Assembly: GCA_036785705.1 (NCBI GenBank)
Contig: JAWUZG010000036.1
Location: forward strand, 11,465,501-11,529,500
Origin: Acanthornis magna
Taxonomy: Eukaryota > Chordata > Aves > Passeriformes > Acanthizidae
Direction: 5' to 3'
DNA: 64,000 nucleotides
Shown: positions 55,501 through 62,065 of the stretch, one piece after another
Layout of the letters: every line of letters begins with the position of its first letter
Numbering within the stretch: position 1 is the first letter of the stretch
Notes under the pieces: generated by a model
What the model was told of the DNA's origin: nothing
Databases searched by the model: none
Seen by the model: the letters and a program-made list of their open reading frames with translations, nothing else
Translations under genes and position numbers: made by a program

Positions 55501-58500
55501 TCTACAGGTTTCTGATCAAGAGGGAGAGTCTCTGGTAGGACATCTTCATGTGGGGGAAAATAAAAGGTGGCTGTTGCAAGAAGAAAGCACAGTAGGAGAG
55601 GAAAGATTTTCCCAGTTTCAGTAACAGCTATGTTTCCAATTAACAGAGAGTGCCAACTTAATGAGTACCATCTCATTGTACCTGGTGGCTAGTATCACTG
55701 AAGACAAACTGCTCTTTCACATGTACCTTTTACAGCTTTACAATGTATTATTGCACCAGAAAAAGTATTTAGCACCCACATGATGTGGAAAATAAGAATG
55801 GTGACACATATGTCAGTGAGTCACAAATAATAGCGGAGGAGGTTTTATTTGAACTAGGGCAATCAGGAAGTGCTAACCCACATAGAAGGAGCCTTCCCTG
55901 ACTGAACAGCAATACCTTAATTGTCATCAAGACTACTGCTTTCAGTGACGGCAAGAGTAAACACTCCCAAGGGAAGAACAGCACTGAAAGCAGAAACACT
56001 GTGCAGGGTGGTCCAGTTATCTCACCCCCACAGGTGACACACTGCAAAGGCAAACTCACCATGTCCTATACACACGCATCTGCTGTTTAGCATATTGCCC
56101 TGTATCACAAAACATTCCAACGGTCTTTACATAGCAAGCTGAAAGTGATTGGAGCATTTAGTATTTCTGAGTTTAGTTCACATGTCCTTCTCTTTGGAAG
56201 AACTAGAAGTCCTTCCCTTACTCAGAAGCAGTTTCATAGCCAAAAAAAAAAAAAAAAATCATCATCATAATATATAAATAAGACTGCCATAGTCTCACCT
56301 TCCCCACAGTCACAGGGTAGGACATGGAGAAGAAGAAAAAAGATTAAATTCCTACACAAATGTAACTATATTACACAGCAGTTTTAAATTCAACTAAGTA
56401 ATTCTTTACTATTTCCAACATATCGCAGAAAAGTGAATCAGAACAGAAAGAGCTAAATTCTTTAGAAGGGTTCAGTTTTTCTGATCTTGGGTTGGACATA
56501 TTCTTGCATTACACCAGCAATCACATATTGACAAGTACACTCCCTAATTACTTATAATAGCTTGTCAATAATTGCATAGTCAGGCAAGGGACTAAAGAAA
56601 TGCTGTTCTGTTGTACTGTATCCCTGTGCTAAACTTAGGCATGAATTTCAACAAGTACTGACCAGATGAAAGTCATCCCAGAGTTGTGTTTTCCTTATGG
56701 CTCCGGTCACCTCTGCAGAGCTTACTTTAATCTGACTTCGTGAGAGTCTGATCTAAAGATAAATGTATTTAGCAGTTCCTCCACTGGTTACCGGAACATT
56801 GCCATGGGTTTCCCAGCCTTGTTCTTTAAGTGCCGTTTACCTGCCTTAATGAAAAAGGAGCCTGATTTGCAATCAAACAATAGACCTGCAAGAGTGGCAG
56901 GGTGTGTATATATGTAGTGCCTAATGAAGACATCAGTTGAGATCTAACTAATTAAGCTATCCTAATAAACTGTTATTTTTTGCATGGCAGTTTGCAAGTG
57001 TAACAAACCATAAGAACCAAGCCTCAGCATCTGTGAAAAATGGTTTTACTATTATGTAGAAATGCCAGTCTCTGCCATGCTATACAAAATGTCTCTCTAC
57101 CAGAAAACCCAGGCAAGACAAGAAACAGAAGTCCGCAGGAGAAAGAAATCCTGCAGTCCGGGCTACTCATGGTTTCCAGTGCCAGAAGCAGCTGAGCACT
57201 GTCCACTGGAGCGCAGGGAGTACGGGAGGTGCTGCCTGCAGCACTGCAGAGCTGCATGCGGACAGGCAGCACACACACACACCCAGCACTGCAGATCAGC
57301 ACACAAGGAATGCAGATACAGCCTCCTCGCAATATTTGAGGGCAGATACTGCAGAAACCTACACCTTTTGCTTTTTTTAGATTACAGAATATAAAGCTAG
57401 TTTAATGCTGAAGAACCAGTGTTATTTTTAGGAGGAGAGAATTATCGTGCTGGTAAGAGGGAAGCAGTTTTTTTCTCAGGGCACCAAGGACTGCTTTCCC
57501 TGAATTCTCTCTCCTTTAGTGGGTAAAACGACAGATGAGGGCAAGATCTTTCTTAAGGACAATAAAAAGAAACTTAGACTCAAGTTTCAGGCAACCAAAC
57601 TGATCTAATAGTTTAATGAGGGAAGATGTTTTTACTTCCTACTTTTTCCCCCTCTCCCCACCTTCTCTTTTGATATCTTTTTTATTCTTTTACCTGAGCC
57701 CCATCTTAAGCATTTGTCACACCTTTCAATAAACCCATCTAAATCACACACACACAAACAAAAAAAAAAAAAAAAAAAAAACCAAAAAAAAAAAAAAAAA
57801 ACCAAACAAAAAAAAAAAAAACAAAACAAAAAAATCACAGTATAACTCTTTTTCCCACCCACCTCCCTTTCTTTTGAAAAACTTGTGTTGGGAAAGCTGA
57901 AACTACACAAAAATGGCTTGACTAAAACAGGAGCGAGTGAATCAGACCCACAGTCAGAATCTGACCCACTTCCACTGAGTTGAGTTTATGGCTGTTTCAG
58001 ATCACCACAACTTGAAGAGACATGCCTGGATATCACTTGGGCTTCAAGCCCAATATTACTGAGACAATGAAATTAATTTTTCTTCCCCATCTGCACTTAC
58101 TTTGGGGAAGGTATGAACAGGAAAAAGAGAAGAAAAAAATAAAAGCTCTCTACCAAGTGACAAGAGTTACCTTGGGATCCTGAGTATGCTACCCTTTTTG
58201 TGGTAGCATGGGCTACCACGCCAAGATTGAGAGTTCTGTCCACAACTGAAACTGGCCTTCACAGTTTTAAAACCTTCAGCTCTCTTGGAGGCCTCGTGGT
58301 CTCTGTAGTGGAGATACTAGGTATCATTTATCCACAGGGGCAAGTCACTTTATCTAGGCAGTTACCTCAGTCATTTGAGCAGACACCAAAGTGCACAGGC
58401 TGGGGGAAGGGCAGGGAAAAAGTGAGAGTTAAAGTCCATAGTCAGCAAGAACTGTTCTTTTTACTGTAAAAAATTAAACACCCCATTAGACACAGGTAAG

Positions 58501-60569
58501 GCCTATGCTCTTCTAAGGGCCTGTCTCAGCCACACAAGAGTCAGGCAGAAGAGGAAGAGAACTTGGTCCTACATCCAGTATCTTTCCCATTCCACAGATA
58601 AGTATATTTTTGCCTCAGTTTGAGTTTGACTGAAACCTGTAACTCAACGTGCTTAAAGTTGCAGGTGTCAAGACACTTCATATTATGCACTGCCTGCATT
58701 TGTCAGACTACTAGTAGGAAGTAAACAAGCCCAAAGAAAAATGAAAAGTCTGGCAACCCTCCAGCACACTGAGGCAGCAGAGAAGTGCATCTGTGATCCA
58801 AATGCTATGCAGGGTGAGGGGGAGAGAAGGCAAAGGTGTGCAAACTGGTATTACTGCAGAGCAAGGTCAAGAACCTACCCTCCCAGGTAATGACTTGGGG
58901 CAGAAGTAGGGGGAAAACCTCATCCTTTCACGTGGATGGCCCTTAAGTTATATGCTTCTGCAGTCTTACTTACAATATATTTTGCTTTCCTTAATTACTC
59001 GAGATTACTTACAATATTCTTCATACAGACCAAACCATATGCATAGTGCAAAATTTTTGTCTAATTATAAAGATTTTGTAATGACAATTATCAGGACAGA
59101 CAAAACTGCTTCACTTACCATAAAGACAGCATGAAAGTTTAAGCCTCACAATAGCACAGCTTGATAAAACTCCTGATCTGAATAAAGACTTCTCCCAGTG
59201 GATTACATGGATACATTACCATTTTGCCAAAGCTATCACTCCTACATTACCTTAGTGCAAGGAATACATTGCAATTTTGCTTTTTAATGGCATTTAGCTA
59301 CAGGTTCCATTGCTATTTGAAGCATCCAGCAAGAGAAAAACATTATTCATTATATTTATACCGATGCTACAAACATCTTTAGGGAAGCAGGAATCAATGA
59401 GCTAGGCCTCAACGCTATCCACTGAACATGACAAGAAAGTGCTTCGATTACTGAAGTACTGACTTTATTTGTTAAAGAAGCAAACATTCAAAATTAGCAC
59501 TTCCTAAGACTGACCCAGAAGTACATCTCCAAAGAGTAAAGACACTTCCTACGCTCTCAATACAGAGAGGTGCCACAGCTCTTTACGAAGTGACTCTGCC
59601 CGTCTCTGATCGATAACTAACATCACTGCTCTTTACTCTGTATTACTGCATAAAAGGAGCTAATGCAAATTGACAGGACATGAAGCAGTTTCAACAGAGA
59701 CTGAAACAGAAGAGAGTAACAATGGGAAGGCGCTGTTTTTTGGGCTGGCTAAGACAAGCATTGGAGCGCTGTGGCAGTGTGCTGTGGCTGTGTCGGTTCA
59801 ACCCATGGACATCCCCGAGGCATCGCTCCTGCCGCGACACCGTCTCTCACTGCTGCACAGGGACACGAGGGCGCAAACACCGCGCTCTAACGAGTGCCCC
59901 TTTTCGCTTCCAGCCCACAGCTACAGCGGCAGCTCAGTGCCACCGAGACTGCACTCAACTCAGCCCTACAGCGAACCCCTGGTCTATGCCGAACACCACC
60001 AAGCCTCTGCAGGACCCTGGGATGGATGAGGCGTGTTTCCGTGATGACGGCGCCTTCCAGGACAGCTTCCCGATCCAGCCAGGATAACAAACACACCCCA
60101 GGCTGCAGATCTCTACCAGGTATCTATCTCTCCAGCACTGGCTCTTGCCACAACCAGCCGACAGAAAAGGTTAGGGAAGGAAGAGTAAGGACATCAGAGA
60201 GAAGAGGGAGTTCCAGATGTCAGTGCATAAGCTCAGCAGCTCCCTCCCCCCGGGGCTTTCCCTGCCCCTCCCGGCCCGCGGCAGCGACCAGATCCCCCCG
60301 TGCGGGCGAGGGGCGGGAGCGGGGGAGCGGGCGAGGGGCGGCAGGCACGGCGGGGCTGCGGCGGGGGCTGCGGGCCGGCCGGTGCCCGCTCCGGGTGGTG
60401 CCGGCGCGGCGGGGAGGGGGAGGCGAGCATGCGATCAGCGCGGTGCCGTGCGGGGGCAGCGCGGCGCCCCGGGGGCGGCTCCCCCCGGCCCTCCGCGGCC
60501 CCCCGACCTACCCAGCAGCACGCAGACCACGTCCAGCGCCACGAAGGGCAGCCGCGTCCTGTCAAACAT
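1077..60569 (-). CDS. PLPP1: Phospholipid phosphatase 1 (lipid phosphate phosphohydrolase 1), gene-level entry; 3' end outside window
   Basis: PLPP1 (PPAP2A, LPP1) is an integral membrane ecto-phosphatase that removes phosphate from phosphatidate, lysophosphatidate, ceramide-1-phosphate and sphingosine-1-phosphate at the plasma membrane. The coding sequence joins 60569-60512, then either 44409-44255 or 32118-31967, then 28583-28303, 13161-13104 and 1253-1077. All junctions are GT-AG and phases agree: 58, 152 or 155, 281, 58 and 177 nt. Read with exon 2, it gives residues 1-242. All three family motifs are visible: KYSIGRLRP at about 120-128 (C1), YSGH at about 168-171 (C2), and [12 protein letters not shown] at about 216-227 (C3, catalytic His about 223). 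Spacing equals that of mammalian LPP1 as I recall it. The last exon, with the C-terminal tail, lies left of position 1. Paralogues PLPP2 and PLPP3 are less likely because the residues and the alternative exon 2 match PLPP1. No frameshift or internal stop is seen. Confidence 0.97.
3444..3535. repeat. G/T-rich low-complexity stretch
   Basis: About 90 bp consisting almost only of T and G, including a run of nine G at 3497-3505, in intron 4. Similar but shorter stretches occur near 23598-23715 and 41865-41900. Confidence 0.85.
9738..10148 (-). mobile_element. CR1 LINE fragment, 5'-truncated
   Basis: The plus strand begins CATAGAATCACAGAAT, the reverse complement of the terminal ATTCTATG-type repeat of CR1. 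It continues with GGTTGGAAAAGACC and the characteristic 3' region through CAGCTCCCTCAGCTGCTCCTCACAGAC. The copy has about 410 bp and an intact 3' end, as expected of CR1 copies truncated at the 5' end on insertion. It lies in intron 4 in the same orientation as PLPP1. No functional reverse transcriptase is encoded. Confidence 0.93.
10483..10521. repeat. (GT)19 microsatellite
   Basis: An uninterrupted GT dinucleotide run of about 39 bp in intron 4. Its length makes it likely to be polymorphic. A shorter (AC)7 run lies nearby at about 10230-10244. Confidence 0.97.
10691..10758. repeat. Diverged 34-bp tandem duplication
   Basis: TAATCTTATTAATGGACAGA-type units at 10691-10724 and 10725-10758 are the same length and differ at only a few positions. 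A partial third start (CAATCT) follows at 10759. Confidence 0.9.
13104..13161 (-). CDS. PLPP1: PLPP1 exon 4: catalytic motif C2 (SGH)
   Basis: The 58-nt exon completes Arg164 and encodes [19 protein letters not shown], residues about 164-183. It contains the C2 signature SGH (about 169-171), whose histidine is the proton donor in the PAP2 phosphatase superfamily, and the first part of helix 4. The acceptor is TTTTCTCTTCCAG before 13161. The donor is GTGGCA followed by GTAAGT at 13103. Phase is 2 in and 0 out. It is too short to stand out as an open frame but is unambiguous by protein identity and splice sites. Confidence 0.96.
13162..28302 (-). other. PLPP1: PLPP1 intron 3 (about 15.1 kb)
   Basis: The intron between exons 3 and 4 is AT-rich. 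It holds a small direct/inverted repeat at 18157-18201, an AT dinucleotide patch around 23430-23455 and T/G-rich sequence around 23598-23715. The longest minus-strand frame is 16370-16879 (169 codons). It is Ser, Leu and Cys rich without a recognisable domain and is not called as a gene. Confidence 0.85.
28303..28583 (-). CDS. PLPP1: PLPP1 exon 3: catalytic motif C1 and glycosylated loop
   Basis: The 281 nt encode IILGETLSV through NEG plus two bases of Arg164. The segment holds the rest of helix 2, the [17 protein letters not shown] loop, helix 3 ([15 protein letters not shown]), and the conserved C1 motif KYSIGRLRP at about residues 120-128, which binds the substrate phosphate. The large extracellular loop contains the known sequon NCS at about N142 and a second sequon NFT at about N150. 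The acceptor is CTCTTTCAG before 28583. The donor is GGAAG followed by GTGAGT at 28302 (phase 2). Confidence 0.97.
28584..31966 (-). other. PLPP1: PLPP1 intron between exon 2 and exon 3 (about 3.4 kb)
   Basis: The shortest intron in the window starts at the GTAAGT donor of exon 2 and ends at the CTCTTTCAG acceptor of exon 3. When exon 2' is used, the removed intron instead runs from 44254 to 28584 and takes exon 2 with it. No repeats or other genes are recognised. Confidence 0.85.
31967..32118 (-). CDS. PLPP1: PLPP1 alternative exon 2 (isoform-1 type, 152 nt)
   Basis: This exon encodes A20, then [20 protein letters not shown] and onward to [10 protein letters not shown]: 51 residues. It matches the segment of the main mammalian LPP1 isoform ([16 protein letters not shown], then the helix-2 stretch). 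The acceptor is TATTCCTTTTTGCCAG before position 32118. The donor is ATTGTT followed by GTAAGT, with the intron starting at 31966. The length of 152 nt preserves frame. It lies about 12.1 kb downstream of exon 2' in transcription order. It replaces the same first loop and helix-2 region, so it probably alters topology-proximal or substrate-entry residues rather than catalysis itself (inference). Confidence 0.95.
32119..44254 (-). other. PLPP1: PLPP1 intron between alternative exons 2' and 2 (about 12.1 kb)
   Basis: This sequence separates the two alternative versions of exon 2. It is AT-rich and largely unique, with short homopolymer and T/G-rich stretches (for example near 41865-41900 and 32852-32870). 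No gene, CR1 copy or RNA gene was recognised. The separation is far too long for steric hindrance between the spliceosomes of the two exons to explain mutual exclusion. Confidence 0.8.
44255..44409 (-). CDS. PLPP1: PLPP1 alternative exon 2' (isoform-2 type, 155 nt)
   Basis: This exon encodes A20, then [21 protein letters not shown] and onward to TLPIFS: 52 residues covering the end of helix 1, the first extracellular loop and most of helix 2. It resembles the human isoform-2 segment (pattern KIxPxQRGFFCxDxSIxYPxHDSTxTSTVL). The acceptor is CCTTCCCCCAACAG before position 44409. The donor is TTCTCT followed by GTAAGT, with the intron starting at 44254. Length 155 nt keeps frame between phase-1 exon 1 and phase-0 exon 3. 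It is the partner of the exon at 31967-32118, with which it shares the QRGxFCxDxSIxYP core, so the pair arose by exon duplication. Confidence 0.94.
44464..44480 (-). repeat. Homopolymer tract upstream of exon 2' (T17 on the transcribed sense)
   Basis: Seventeen consecutive A on the plus strand read as U17 in the PLPP1 pre-mRNA. The tract ends about 54 nt before the 3' splice site of exon 2'. Confidence 0.95.
45330..45395 (-). mobile_element. Short CR1 3'-end fragment
   Basis: CATAGAATCAGTAAGGTTGG followed by AAAAGACCTCCAAGAT is the reverse complement of the CR1 3' terminus. Only about 65 bp are recognisable. It lies in intron 1 in the gene's orientation. Confidence 0.85.
47681..47783 (+). 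mobile_element. CR1 3'-region fragment, degraded end
   Basis: The sequence GGCTTGGAGGAACCTGGTCT, then AGTGGAAGGTGTTCCTATCC and CATGGCAGG, matches the CR1 3' region in plus orientation (antisense to PLPP1). The terminal octamer repeat is missing or diverged, suggesting an old copy. Confidence 0.82.
54111..54205 (+). mobile_element. CR1 3'-end fragment
   Basis: CTAGTGGAAGGTGTCCCTGT, CATGGCAGGCGGGCTGGAAC and AAAGGTCCCTTCCAACATAG, ending in ATTCTACGATTCCATA, is a clear CR1 3' terminus in plus orientation. About 95 bp lie in intron 1, antisense to PLPP1. Confidence 0.88.
54574..54591. repeat. T18 homopolymer
   Basis: Uninterrupted run of 18 T on the plus strand in intron 1. No retroposon body is recognised beside it. 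Confidence 0.95.
56242..56258. repeat. A17 homopolymer
   Basis: Uninterrupted run of 17 A on the plus strand in intron 1, followed by ATC/ATA-rich sequence. Confidence 0.95.
57743..57834. repeat. Interrupted A-rich tract
   Basis: A short CACACACACA stretch is followed by long A runs broken by ACC, AAC and similar interruptions, totalling about 90 bp in intron 1. No target-site duplication or retroposon body was identified beside it. Confidence 0.9.
60304..60338 (+). other. Potential G-quadruplex sequence in the CpG island
   Basis: Six G-tracts of 3 to 5 G lie at 60304-60306, 60310-60313, 60315-60317, 60321-60325, 60329-60331 and 60335-60338. They are separated by loops of 1 to 3 nt. This is on the template strand of PLPP1, about 170 bp into intron 1. 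Confidence 0.7.
60512..60569 (-). CDS. PLPP1: PLPP1 exon 1 (coding part): start codon and first membrane helix
   Basis: The 58 coding nucleotides give [19 protein letters not shown] plus the first base of codon 20. This closely matches the known LPP1 N-terminus and begins the first membrane helix. The ATG at 60569-60567 has A at -3, a fair Kozak context. Reading upstream in the same frame there is no other ATG before a TAG at 60728-60726, so this start is well supported. The donor is CTGCTGG followed by GTAGGT, with the intron starting at 60511 (phase 1). The split codon becomes GCT (Ala20) with either alternative exon 2, since both begin CTGGCTT. Confidence 0.96.
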
Positions 60570-60860
60570 GCTGGCGGCGCCCGGCGGCAGGCGCGGTGAC
60601 AGCCTCGGCCCGAGGGGCGGGAGCGCGGCGGAGGCGGCAGGGAGGGGCTCCAGGCGAGGCGCGCCGAGGGAACGGCCCCCCCGCGCTCCCGGCACCGCTG
60701 AGGAGCCGCCGCCGCCCGCACTGCGCTACTGCCGCGGCCCCCGCGCGCCTTTAAGGCCGGGCCCGGGCGGGAAGGCCGGGCCGGCGGAGGCGCCTGGGGC
60801 CGCCCCTCAGTGACGCCCCGCCCGCCGGTTCCGCGGCCCCGGCCCGCGCCGCCAATCGCC
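60570..60860 (-). promoter_or_regulatory. PLPP1: Predicted PLPP1 core promoter and 5' UTR
   Basis: Sequence upstream of the ATG contains a GC box (GCCCCGCCC on the plus strand at 60814-60822), a CCAAT element on the plus strand at 60852-60856, which can act in either orientation, and a weak TATA-like CTTAAAGG on the minus strand near 60750-60757. If that element positions initiation, transcription would start around 60720-60730, giving a 5' UTR of about 150 nt. The start site is inferred, not seen. Confidence 0.45.
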
Positions 60861-61113
60861 CCGCGCACGCCCCGCGGAACGCCCCGCGCGGCTCCGCAGC
60901 GCCCCGCGCACCGCGCGCGGCTCGGGGAGGCTGTGCCGCGACCTGCGCTCACCTGCCGGCACGGCCCTGTCCTGTGCCGGCCGCACACGGGCCCTGGCTG
61001 CGCTCTGGCTCTGGCGTGGACAGGGTCGGTCCTCCGCGGAGAACGCAGGGAGATTTATTAGTAGTAGAATTATTATTGTTACTATGCAAGAAAAATGCTG
61101 TTTCCATCTCTGA

Positions 61114-61452
61114 AATCACAGAATCCTCCAGGCTGGAAAGGACCACAGTGGCTCATCTGGTCCAGCTTCCCTGCTCAAGCACCAAGGGCAGCCTGGCTCC
61201 TTCCTCTTGGCACCCACTCGTTTAGATATTTATAGACATTGACGAGTTCCCCTCTCAGCTGTCTCTTCTCAAGGCTGAACAGGCCCAGCTCTCTCAGTCT
61301 TTCCTCCTAAGAAAGGTGCTCCTGATAGAGTCCCCTAACCATCTTTGTTGCCCTCTGCTGGACCTGTTCCAGGAGCTCCATGTTGTACTGAGAAGCCCAG
61401 AACTGGACAGCCTACTCCAGATGTGGCCTCACCAGGGCTGAGTAGTGGGGCT
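61114..61452 (-). mobile_element. CR1 LINE fragment upstream of the PLPP1 CpG island
   Basis: AATCACAGAATCCTCCAGGC then TGGAAAGGACCACAGTGG begins a reverse-oriented CR1 3' region. It continues through the typical CTCAAGGCTGAACAGGCCCA and CCCAGAACTGGACAGCCTAC stretches to CAGGGCTGAGTAG. The copy is about 340 bp, 5'-truncated, and sits only about 50 bp beyond the island edge. Confidence 0.93.
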
Positions 61453-61982
61453 GAAAGAGTGCTGGAAAATTGCAAAAAAAATTATAAAACAGCTGGGAAG
61501 CAGAGTTTCAGCCCAACCCAACCCGAAGCAATTTTTTTTTCTTGTTAAAAGCTTTTATTTAGAAAGAAGACACTTACCAACAGGAAGAAACTGGTTTTTG
61601 CATAACATTTTTATTTTAGCACCATTAACGACAAACCAGGCAATTTTATTCACCAGTGTTAGGGCCATTGGGCACAAACATGTAGCTCCTGCTACAGAGC
61701 ACATCTGTGTTTTGTTCAAGGCAATTGCAGATAAGATGAGTGGCGCTTCCCTCAGTCAGAGGACCAGGCATAAGCTTTTCAGCTGTATCTCATGTATTCC
61801 GCTCTCTAACTCTGTAATTACTTTGTACAATAACCTAATGGCTGAATAACAGGTTTGAGGGACAATTTCTTGAGGTGGAAATGCTGCACTAGATATGCTG
61901 CATCTTCAACTGCGCTGCCTGAAAAAGCGCACAAAGTAGTTCTGTATTGAATATATAAGGAAGCTCTACATCGCAGCCTATA

Positions 61983-62065
61983 CAGGAGGTCCTGATTTTA
62001 TTTCAATGCCTAAGCATCATCCCAGGAGGTCCTGATTTTATTTCAATGCCTAAGCATCATCCCAG
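61983..62065. repeat. Perfect 40-bp tandem duplication
   Basis: Two identical 40-bp copies, beginning CAGGAGGTCCTGATTTTATT, occupy 61983-62022 and 62023-62062. Three further matching bases follow. There is no divergence, so the event is recent or an assembly artefact. Confidence 0.97.

Larger units (their letters stand above)
44410..60511 (-). other. PLPP1: PLPP1 intron 1 (about 16.1 kb to exon 2'; about 28.4 kb to exon 2)
   Basis: The first intron is typical of vertebrate genes: long, with GC-rich sequence at its 5' end inside the CpG island (60225-60511) and AT-rich sequence afterwards. It carries three CR1 fragments (45330-45395, 47681-47783, 54111-54205), T18 at 54574-54591, A17 at 56242-56258 and an interrupted A-rich tract at 57743-57834. 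Plus-strand frames of up to 135 codons at 59670-60087 lie beside the island and look like a composition effect. Confidence 0.85.
60225..61065. promoter_or_regulatory. PLPP1: CpG island spanning the PLPP1 promoter and exon 1
   Basis: Base composition changes abruptly from AT-rich to very GC-rich, with dense CG dinucleotides across about 0.8 kb, then returns to AT-rich beyond about 61065. Exon 1 lies inside it. This is the usual architecture of a widely expressed vertebrate promoter. Overlapping long open frames on both strands here are products of the GC bias. Edges were set by eye. Confidence 0.9.

Noticed and set aside
57632..57910. 92-codon minus-strand frame rich in Phe
   Set aside because: It is the translation of the interrupted A-rich tract at 57743-57834 and has no coding character.
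59670..60087. 119- and 135-codon plus-strand frames beside the CpG island, possibly an antisense gene
   Set aside because: Two frames overlap in the same DNA, the sequence grows GC-rich here, and neither protein has a recognisable domain. A divergent non-coding transcript is possible but nothing in the sequence shows it.
60570..60695. In-frame N-terminal extension of PLPP1 exon 1
   Set aside because: The frame stays open upstream to a TAG at 60728-60726, but it contains no ATG; the apparent start at 60695 is GTG. The extension is low-complexity, and the ATG at 60569 matches the family N-terminus.
60749..60757. CArG (SRF) box in the PLPP1 promoter
   Set aside because: CCTTTAAGG has only five A/T bases between CC and GG, whereas the CArG consensus needs six. 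It is mentioned only as a weak TATA-like element.
60233..60988. Long overlapping open frames on both strands in the GC-rich block (up to 286 codons at 59894-60754)
   Set aside because: Stop codons are rare in such GC-rich sequence. The predicted proteins are Arg, Ala, Gly and Pro rich with no domains, several start at GTG, and they overlap the promoter and exon 1 of PLPP1.
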